Assembly: GCA_022844475.1 (NCBI GenBank)
Contig: JALHLR010000029.1
Coordinates: forward strand, 1-50,065
Source of the DNA: Hyphomonadaceae bacterium
GTDB taxonomy: Bacteria; Pseudomonadota; Alphaproteobacteria; Caulobacterales; Hyphomonadaceae
Direction: 5' to 3'
DNA: 50,065 nt
Part shown: piece after piece, positions 44,598 through 50,065 of the stretch
Layout: every line of letters begins with the position of its first letter
How positions within the stretch are numbered: the first letter of the stretch is position 1
Notes under the pieces: generated by a model
What the model saw: the letters and a program-made list of their open reading frames with translations, nothing else
The model's database searches: none
Told to the model about the DNA's origin: nothing
Made by a program: the position numbers and the translations under genes

Positions 44598-45632
44598 TCA
44601 GAACGCCCGGTTCACGGACTGATCCGCGAGTTCTGCCAATTCGTCGTGGCAGGGGCCACGGGCGGCGCGGGCGAGGGCGGCGCGGGCGGCGGCGGATTCG
44701 GTGCGCGCGGTTTCGAGCGTGCGTTCGGCGGCGCCTGTGGCGCGGATCAGGTGAATGGCGTGCGCGAGGTCGCTGTCGCGCTGGTCGCGCTGGCCCATGA
44801 CGCGGTCCCAGAATTCGCGGTCGGCGGCGCTGCCGGCTTCGCGCGCGTAGATGACGGGCAGGGTGATCTTGCGTTCCCGGAAGTCGTCGCCGACAGTTTT
44901 GCCGATCACTGAGGTGAGACCACCATAATCGAGCAGGTCATCGACGATCTGGAAGGCGCGGCCGAGGCGGCGGCCGTATTCGCCCATCGCGTCCGCTGCA
45001 TCGTCGTCGTCGGTGGCTGTGTAAGCGCCAGCGCGCGCGGCTGCTTCGAACAGGGCTGCGGTCTTGGCTTCGACGATGGCCATGTATTCCGGCAGGGCGA
45101 GATCCGGCTTGCCGATCGCGGCGAGCTGGCGGACTTCGCCTTCTGCGATGACGCAGGAGGCGCGGCTGAGGATGTCGAGGATGCGCAGGTCGCGTGTCTC
45201 GGTCATCAGCGTGAAGGAGCGGGCGAAGAGGAAATCGCCGACAAGGATCGAGGCCGAGGCGCCCCAGACATTCTTGGCGGCGGCCTTGCCGCGCCGCAGG
45301 TCGGAATCGTCGACCACATCATCATGCAGCAGCGTGGCCGTGTGGATGAATTCGACGGCAGCCGCGAGCTTGCAAACGGCGTCGCCACCCTTGCCGCCCA
45401 CGGCGCGCGCGGAGGCGAGGGTCAGGACCGGGCGCAGGCGCTTGCCGCCGGCGGCGATCAGGTAGCTCGACAGGTCGGGGATCGTCGTGACGGGGCTCGC
45501 CGCCCGCTCGGCCAGCAGGCGTTCGACATCAGCAAGCTCCGACGCCAGCAGCACCATCAGCCTATCCATGGGGGTGGATGGCGACGTGGCCGGCGATGGG
45601 TCTTGCTTCTGGACCTCGGCGTGCAGGGCCAA
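44598..45632 (-). CDS. ispB: Polyprenyl diphosphate synthase (octaprenyl type)
   Basis: The 344-residue enzyme has the first Asp-rich motif LLHDDVVDDSDLRRG, the GKRLRPVLTL N-terminal block, and the second Asp-rich motif QIVDDLLDYGG with GKTVGDDFRERKITLPV following. It lengthens isoprenoid diphosphates for the ubiquinone side chain. The first codon is TTG at 45632, favoured by AAGGGAT upstream; an ATG at 45569 (MDRLMVLLASELADVERLLA) would still give a full family-length protein. It converges with the glycosyltransferase and diverges from the DUF2007 gene. Confidence 0.95.
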   Translation of the reverse strand: MALHAEVQKQDPSPATSPSTPMDRLMVLLASELADVERLLAERAASPVTTIPDLSSYLIAAGGKRLRPVLTLASARAVGGKGGDAVCKLAAAVEFIHTATLLHDDVVDDSDLRRGKAAAKNVWGASASILVGDFLFARSFTLMTETRDLRILDILSRASCVIAEGEVRQLAAIGKPDLALPEYMAIVEAKTAALFEAAARAGAYTATDDDDAADAMGEYGRRLGRAFQIVDDLLDYGGLTSVIGKTVGDDFRERKITLPVIYAREAGSAADREFWDRVMGQRDQRDSDLAHAIHLIRATGAAERTLETARTESAAARAALARAARGPCHDELAELADQSVNRAF

Positions 45633-45756
45633 TGGCTATCCCTTGCGCTTGCAACACGACTAAACGTCCGTTGCTGATATAGGATATTTCTCGTCTGAGA
45701 AGCCGGTCAACGAACAGGTTCCCGTCCCGCCAATGACGTGGCAAGTTGTCGCGAGA

Positions 45757-46005
45757 ATGATTGAAGTCCTGCGCACAAACAATCCTGTACGGCTCGACTA
45801 CGCCGTTGTCCTGCTCACGCGCGCGGGATGCCGTCCCTTTGTGGCTGACCGGTTCATTTCGTCGGTGGAGGGGGGGATCTCCGCCTTTGAGCGCCGGATT
45901 CTCGTGCCAGATGAACATGAGCGCCGCGCGAAGCAGGCGCTGGAAGAGCTCGACCGGCCGCTCGCGGACGAGCCGGATTTCGACCCTGATGATGAACCCG
46001 TGTGA
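45757..46005 (+). CDS. DUF2007-family small protein
   Basis: The 82-residue protein begins MIEVLRTNNPVRLDYAVVLL, typical of DUF2007 (a putative signalling protein), then ISSVEGGISAFERRILVPDE and ARRAKQ-like helical end with an acidic tail. The first in-frame ATG at 45733 has no ribosome binding site and does not fit the family. It overlaps the next gene by four bases. Confidence 0.85.
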   Translation: MIEVLRTNNPVRLDYAVVLLTRAGCRPFVADRFISSVEGGISAFERRILVPDEHERRAKQALEELDRPLADEPDFDPDDEPV

Positions 46006-46742
46006 ATAGTCCGGATATTACGCATGACCGGTTTCTCGACGGCGCTGTAACTGTCGTGCAGCCGGTGGAGGGATATCGCGCCGGTATGGACGCAGTGCTG
46101 CTGGCGGCGTCGCTGGCGGCGCGCGCGGGTGAGTCGATCGCGGAAGCAGGGTGCGGGGCAGGCGCTGCCCTGTTCTGCGCAGCGCACAGGCTGGCCGGCT
46201 GTTCGCTGACGGGGTTCGAGCGGCAGCCGGGTGCACTTGCGCTGGCGCAGCTGGGCATTGCCGCGAACGGTCTGGAGCAGTGCGTGACGCTGGTTGCGCA
46301 CGATGTGGGTGAACGGCCGGCAGAGCTTGAAAACCGGTTCGACCAGAGCTTCAGCAACCCACCTTTCTTCGAGCCGGGGGCCGTGCGCCCGCCATCGCCG
46401 GGCAGGCAGGCCGCCTATCTGGCGGAGACGCCGCTCAAGGCCTGGATCCTGTTCCTTCACCATATCACCCGGCCGGGCGGGCGGATCACCATGATCCACC
46501 GGGCGGCGGTGCTGGGCGACCTCCTGGAGCTGCTGGGACCGCGGACAGGAGAAATCGAGATCCTGCCGGTGCGGCCAGCCCCGGGGGCGGCCGCGGGCAG
46601 AGTGCTGGTCCGAGCGCGCAAGGGGCTGCGCCGGGGGCCGGTGACCCTATATGATGGTCTGACGCTGCATGACGTAGCGGGCGGACCTGGCACGTCACGA
46701 GCGGCAGATGCGCTGCGCGGCGGCGCGCTGGAGTGGAAGTGA
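46002..46742 (+). CDS. TrmN6-like tRNA1(Val) adenine-N6 methyltransferase
   Basis: The 246-residue protein opens with GTG overlapping the DUF2007 stop. It has the TrmN6 start VQPVEGYRAGMDAVLLAASL, SAM motif EAGCGAGAALFCA, and the catalytic NPPFFEPG near residue 120, the (N/D)PP(F/Y) motif of N6-adenine methyltransferases. The family modifies A37 of tRNA1(Val), but the alphaproteobacterial branch is not proven to do so. It is in one operon with the DUF2007 gene. Confidence 0.85.
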   Translation: MNSPDITHDRFLDGAVTVVQPVEGYRAGMDAVLLAASLAARAGESIAEAGCGAGAALFCAAHRLAGCSLTGFERQPGALALAQLGIAANGLEQCVTLVAHDVGERPAELENRFDQSFSNPPFFEPGAVRPPSPGRQAAYLAETPLKAWILFLHHITRPGGRITMIHRAAVLGDLLELLGPRTGEIEILPVRPAPGAAAGRVLVRARKGLRRGPVTLYDGLTLHDVAGGPGTSRAADALRGGALEWK

Positions 46743-46755
46743 AGGGAATTCGGTC

Positions 46756-46953
46756 TTGGGCGGCGTGATCCTGTTGTTCATCCTGGTGGTGCTGATCGCC
46801 CTGCTGATCACGCCGGCGCTGCGTGCGCGTCGGAAGCAGGCGGAAACGCCGCCGGAAGCCGGCCCGGAGACGCCGCCACACGAGGTGGTGGTTCACAAGC
46901 TGGACGACCATCGCAAGGCCAAGTCGGCCACTGACGACAGCCACAAGTCCTGA
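46756..46953 (+). CDS. 65-residue single-pass membrane protein, TTG start
   Basis: TTG at 46756, eight bases after AGGGA, opens MGGVILLFILVVLIALLITP (one membrane segment), followed by a basic then Pro-Glu rich cytoplasmic-type tail (ARRKQAETPPEAGPETPP) and a polar end with DDHRKAKS. Function unknown. It starts 13 bases after the methyltransferase stop and likely belongs to that operon. Confidence 0.5.
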   Translation: MGGVILLFILVVLIALLITPALRARRKQAETPPEAGPETPPHEVVVHKLDDHRKAKSATDDSHKS

Positions 46954-47091
46954 CTCCCGAGGGGTCTGCCCGCGACGTTTCCGGACCGGGCTGAGACCTT
47001 GATGACGCTGCGACAAAGTAGCCGCAGAGGATGCGCGAAACGCCTCGCACCCTTAAGTGCGTGTCAACGCGTTGCGTCGAGGGTTCCCGTC

Positions 47092-47181
47092 ATGGAAGTG
47101 GTGATTCAAGGCCTATCCCTCGTGGTCGCGTTTGGCATTCTGGCTGTGCTCGCGGTGCGTCCGAACGACAGCCGTCGCTAG
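47092..47181 (+). CDS. Possible 29-residue membrane peptide
   Basis: ATG at 47092 with GAGGG eight bases before it opens [20 protein letters not shown] followed by AVRPNDSRR and TAG. One hydrophobic segment and a basic tail are typical of small membrane proteins. It ends overlapping the stop of the convergent chemoreceptor gene. No family is known to me; chance is not excluded. Confidence 0.35.
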   Translation: MEVVIQGLSLVVAFGILAVLAVRPNDSRR

Positions 47182-48722
47182 CCTACCATCGCCTGGATGT
47201 TGGCGCGGACCTGCTCTGCGGCGCGGGTGGCCGAAGCGCGCGCCTGGTCAGCTGACGCCGCCATGTTGCCAACCAGATCATTGATAGACCCGATCGACAG
47301 CGACGCCGTCTGCATCGTCGAAGAGATTTCAGCTGTCGCGGCCGACTGTTCTTCTACAGCAGCGGCCACCGAGGAGAAGTTGCCCGTGATCTCCCTGACC
47401 GAGGACTGGATGGCGCGCAGCGAGGTGACGACCTCTGCGGAGACGTTCTGGACGTCGCGAATTTCGCCCGAAATCGTCTTGGTCGCGGACGTTACCTGAG
47501 CGGCCAGCTGCTTGACCTCGGCAGCAACAACAGCGAACCCGCGCCCGGCTTCGCCGGCCCGCGCCGATTCAATCGTCGCATTCAGGGCTAGCAGGTTGAT
47601 CTGCGATGCGATGGCGTCGATCAGTTCGACAATACCCGACATCTGATCGGCCGTGCGCGTGAGCGCGGCGGTCTGCTTGTCCGCGGTGTGGGTAAGTTCC
47701 AGTGCGCGGTCGGCAGAACCCTTGGACGCCGCCACACTGGCTGAAATCTCGTTGATCGAAGCGCTAAGCTCCTCCGTCGCTGCGGCAGCACTCTGAATTG
47801 TGCTGGAGGTTTCCCCGGACGCTACCGAGACACCGGAGGTCTGTTGGGAAACTGCGCTGATGCCCGTGACGATTGCGCCAATGTCCTTCTCGATATCCAG
47901 GGCGAGTCGTTCGTTGCGCTGCCGGGCTTCAACCTCTTTTGTTGTGTCGGTGGCGAATTTCACGACCTTGGCGACTTTGCCGTCCGCATCAAGGATCGGG
48001 TTGTAGGTCGCCCGAATGTAGATGATACGACCTCCCTTGCCGATCCGCTTGTACTCGGCCGTCTGGTATTCACCGCGCCGAAGATTGTCCCAGAACTGGG
48101 CGTAGGCAGCGCTGCCAGCTTCGGCGGGCGCCACAAACATGCGATGGTGCTGTCCCTTGATCTCTCCGAGTGAATAGCCCAGCGCCATGCAGAAATTGTC
48201 GTTGGCGTTCAGGATGACGCCATCCGGGCTGAATGTGATTACGGCCTGGCTGCGGTTGATCGCGTCGATCTGGCCGCTTGAATCCACCGCCTTGTTCTTT
48301 GCATCGGTGATCACTGTTGCGAATTTCACGATGCGGACTACGCGACCCGTCTTGTCCGCAATCGGGTTATAGCTGGCCTGAATCCAGACTTCCCCGCCAC
48401 CCTTTGCGACGCGCTTGAACTCGCCGGAGAGAAACTCGCCGCGGCCGAGCGATTCCCAGAAGCGCCGGTAGTCTTCGCTGTTGGCCAGCCCGGGCGGAGC
48501 AAACATGCGGTGATGGCGGCCGCGAATCTCTTCCAGCGAATAGCCCATCGCGGTGAGAAAGTTGGCGTTGGCAGACAGGATTTCACCCGACGGGGTAAAC
48601 TCGATCACCGCCATGACGCGATCAAGGGCGGCAAGGACACCGGCGTCGAACTTGCCAGCCTGGCTGGCTCGGCCGCGCTCCAGAACCGAAGACGACGATT
48701 TCCTGTCTTGAAGCGCAAACAT
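47178..48722 (-). CDS. Soluble PAS-PAS methyl-accepting chemotaxis protein
   Basis: The 514-residue protein starts [20 protein letters not shown] and has two PAS domains (about residues 30-145 and 155-270), each with a GYSLxEIxGxHHRMF and FWxxLxRGE block, then a long helical MCP signalling domain. The hairpin tip is near [20 protein letters not shown] and [20 protein letters not shown]. There are no membrane segments, so it senses inside the cell, perhaps redox or a bound cofactor as in Aer or BdlA-type proteins (inference). A CtrA-like motif lies 48 bases upstream. Confidence 0.92.
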   Translation of the reverse strand: MFALQDRKSSSSVLERGRASQAGKFDAGVLAALDRVMAVIEFTPSGEILSANANFLTAMGYSLEEIRGRHHRMFAPPGLANSEDYRRFWESLGRGEFLSGEFKRVAKGGGEVWIQASYNPIADKTGRVVRIVKFATVITDAKNKAVDSSGQIDAINRSQAVITFSPDGVILNANDNFCMALGYSLGEIKGQHHRMFVAPAEAGSAAYAQFWDNLRRGEYQTAEYKRIGKGGRIIYIRATYNPILDADGKVAKVVKFATDTTKEVEARQRNERLALDIEKDIGAIVTGISAVSQQTSGVSVASGETSSTIQSAAAATEELSASINEISASVAASKGSADRALELTHTADKQTAALTRTADQMSGIVELIDAIASQINLLALNATIESARAGEAGRGFAVVAAEVKQLAAQVTSATKTISGEIRDVQNVSAEVVTSLRAIQSSVREITGNFSSVAAAVEEQSAATAEISSTMQTASLSIGSINDLVGNMAASADQARASATRAAEQVRANIQAMVG

Positions 48723-49049
48723 TGAGTTCTCCCCCGGAGCGATGTGCAGGGGTTTTCGCAGGCGAACAGTTGAACGCGGGTTAAGAGTGGACCTCACGAT
48801 CTTGACAGACTCTGTTATTGAACAGGTGCGTTCGGGCTGCCTGCGGCCCAGTTCACGACCGGCGCGTGCCCGGTTTCAGGCCCTTTTCCGGCCTTATGGA
48901 AAGGGGGCGGCTGCGCCTGAATTGGCGAGGCGATAACATCGGCCAGTGTGAACTTCCGGCGTCTGCAGGCGCCCCTCCTGAACCGACCCAACGGCCAGGT
49001 GACAGCCGCAGCCAGTCGCACTAGGGAAAGGCGGCCAAATGAGACTGTC
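48723..49049. other. Divergent intergenic region between the chemoreceptor and glyQ
   Basis: No credible gene is seen. It holds the CtrA-like motif at 48770-48784 and a hairpin (CCCTTTTCC at 48881-48889 facing GGAAAGGG at 48898-48905, one-base bulge). Promoters for both genes should be here. The glyQ leader has GGGAAAGG about 20 bases before the start. Confidence 0.5.
48770..48784 (-). promoter_or_regulatory. CtrA-like box upstream of the chemoreceptor gene
   Basis: On the minus strand TTAA-N7-TCAA (complement of 48770-48784) matches seven of eight bases of the CtrA box. It ends 48 bases before the start at 48722. CtrA controls motility and chemotaxis genes in related bacteria, but a chance match is possible. 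Confidence 0.35.
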
Positions 49050-49946
49050 ATGACAACATCAGCACGTACGATCCAGAAGCCCAGGAGCTTTCAGGAGATC
49101 ATCCTGAAACTGTCGGCCTACTGGTCGTCCAAGGGCTGCGCGATCCTGCAGCCTTACGACATGGAGGTGGGCGCCGGCACGCTGCATCCGGGCACCACGC
49201 TGCGCGCGCTGGGACCGAAGCCCTGGTACGCGGCCTATCCGCAGCCTTCGCGGCGGCCGAAGGACGGGCGCTATGGCGAGAACCCGAACCGGCTGCAGCA
49301 CTATTACCAATACCAGGTCATCCTGAAGCCCAACCCGCCCGACATCCAGGATCTCTTCCTGCAGAGCCTGTACGAGATCGGCATCGATCCGAGCGTGCAC
49401 GACATCCGCTTCGTCGAGGACGACTGGGAGAACCCGACCGTGGGCGCGTGGGGGCTTGGCTGGGAGGTCTGGTGCGACGGGATGGAAGTCTCGCAGTTCA
49501 CCTATTTCCAGCAGGTCGGCGGTCTCGATGTGCGGCCGGTGTCGGGCGAGCTGACCTACGGGCTCGAGCGGCTGGCGATGTATGTGTTCGGTCTTGATCG
49601 CGTCTATGACCTGCCGTTCAACGATCCGCAGAGCGAGTACCCGCTGACCTATGGCGATGTATTCCTCGAGAACGAGAAGCAGCAGTCGGCGTACAATTTC
49701 GAACATGCGGATACTGAGGTGCTGCAGCGCTGGTTCAGCGATTGCGAGAAGGTCTGCAAGAAGCTGCTCGGTTTAGAGAAGCCGCTTCCGCTGCCGGCCT
49801 ATGAGCAGGCGCTGAAGGCGAGCCACATCTTCAACCTGCTGGACGCGCGCGGCGTTATCTCACCGACGGAGCGGCAAAGCTTCATCGGCCGTGTACGGGA
49901 CCTGGCGAAGGGTTCGGCCGAGGCTTGGGAAGCCAGCCAGCGCTAG
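49050..49946 (+). CDS. glyQ: Glycyl-tRNA synthetase alpha subunit
   Basis: The 298-residue subunit starts [20 protein letters not shown] and holds SYWSSKGC-type ATP-site [59 protein letters not shown] [20 protein letters not shown], and [17 protein letters not shown] with FTYFQQVGG. It is the catalytic part of the tetrameric bacterial enzyme that charges tRNA-Gly; the beta subunit gene is not next, as the following start at 50008 does not look like glyS. A start at 48948 would add 34 non-conserved residues. Confidence 0.96.
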   Translation: MTTSARTIQKPRSFQEIILKLSAYWSSKGCAILQPYDMEVGAGTLHPGTTLRALGPKPWYAAYPQPSRRPKDGRYGENPNRLQHYYQYQVILKPNPPDIQDLFLQSLYEIGIDPSVHDIRFVEDDWENPTVGAWGLGWEVWCDGMEVSQFTYFQQVGGLDVRPVSGELTYGLERLAMYVFGLDRVYDLPFNDPQSEYPLTYGDVFLENEKQQSAYNFEHADTEVLQRWFSDCEKVCKKLLGLEKPLPLPAYEQALKASHIFNLLDARGVISPTERQSFIGRVRDLAKGSAEAWEASQR

Positions 49947-50007
49947 CTGGCGCACGGCTTCCATATCTGCTTTCCTTTGCATGCCGGTTGGCCGGAGAGA
50001 GAGCCGA

Positions 50008-50065
50008 ATGACCGATCCCGACTATGGCATCGCGATGCGGCACATCGCGCAGGCGCGAGGCCTAG
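50008..50065 (+). CDS. Start of an unidentified gene, cut by the window end
   Basis: ATG at 50008 follows GGAGAGAGA by seven bases and opens MTDPDYGIAMRHIAQARGL to the window end without a stop. This is not the start of a glyS protein. The family cannot be told from 19 residues. Confidence 0.45.
   Translation, partial: MTDPDYGIAMRHIAQARGL

Noticed and set aside
48742..48936. 64-residue open frame between the chemoreceptor and glyQ
   Set aside because: Arg-rich composition, no ribosome binding site and overlap with likely promoters and a hairpin.

Overview
The window looks like chromosomal DNA from a GC-rich alphaproteobacterium, most likely of the Caulobacterales/Hyphomonadaceae type (inference). 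Support comes from a full-length CcrM-type GANTC methyltransferase whose upstream region carries a CtrA-like box and two GANTC sites, the etfBA pair with a separate ETF:quinone oxidoreductase, an acyl-CoA dehydrogenase resembling methylsuccinyl-CoA dehydrogenase, a PduO-type cobalamin adenosyltransferase near a HIG1-domain protein, and a TPR lipoprotein fused by overlap to ispE. I saw no tRNA, rRNA, insertion sequence, phage module or CRISPR array. About 50 protein genes fill nearly all of the sequence.

Layout. 0-5 kb: small lipoproteins, an M20 metallopeptidase, a DUF1761-like membrane protein and etfBA with a clear terminator. 5-16 kb: an esterase lipoprotein, DUF3144-like and SDR genes, a TerB-like protein, an S9 peptidase, a serine beta-lactamase-fold hydrolase, the cobalamin adenosyltransferase and HIG1 protein, then two tandem methyltransferase-fold lipoproteins. 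15-28 kb: two related exported proteins of unknown function (15455 and 26030), a DUF1993 protein, an SGNH hydrolase, YciB/IspZ, an M14 carboxypeptidase, an AbgT-family transporter, the Mcd-like dehydrogenase and a cytochrome P460. 28-36 kb: GST, a RibD/DHFR-fold protein, ccrM, an LprI-like protein, a PA0069-type radical SAM protein, a DUF3137 gene broken by an in-frame TAG, an exported MsrB and a type 4/5 uracil-DNA glycosylase. 36-45 kb: ETF-QO, two lipoproteins sharing an N-terminal Cys motif, two TPR lipoproteins, ispE, a WecA/MraY-type phosphoglycosyltransferase and the polyprenyl diphosphate synthase. 45-50 kb: DUF2007, TrmN6-like methyltransferase, tiny membrane proteins, a soluble PAS-PAS chemoreceptor, glyQ and the start of one further gene.

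How it fits together. EtfAB, ETF-QO and the Mcd-like dehydrogenase form an electron route from acyl-CoA oxidation to the quinone pool, and the adenosyltransferase would supply the B12 cofactor that an ethylmalonyl-CoA pathway needs (inference; the other pathway enzymes are outside this window). IspE, the polyprenyl synthase and the WecA/MraY-like enzyme sit together and cover isoprenoid precursor, lipid carrier chain and carrier loading. A large share of genes encode exported proteins or lipoproteins.

The most notable signals are the in-frame amber codon in the DUF3137 gene and the decayed-looking stretch after it (33.5-35.1 kb), the ccrM upstream control region, a probable CTG start on the first lipoprotein, the paired exported methyltransferase-like proteins, and the duplicated exported family associated with cytochrome P460.
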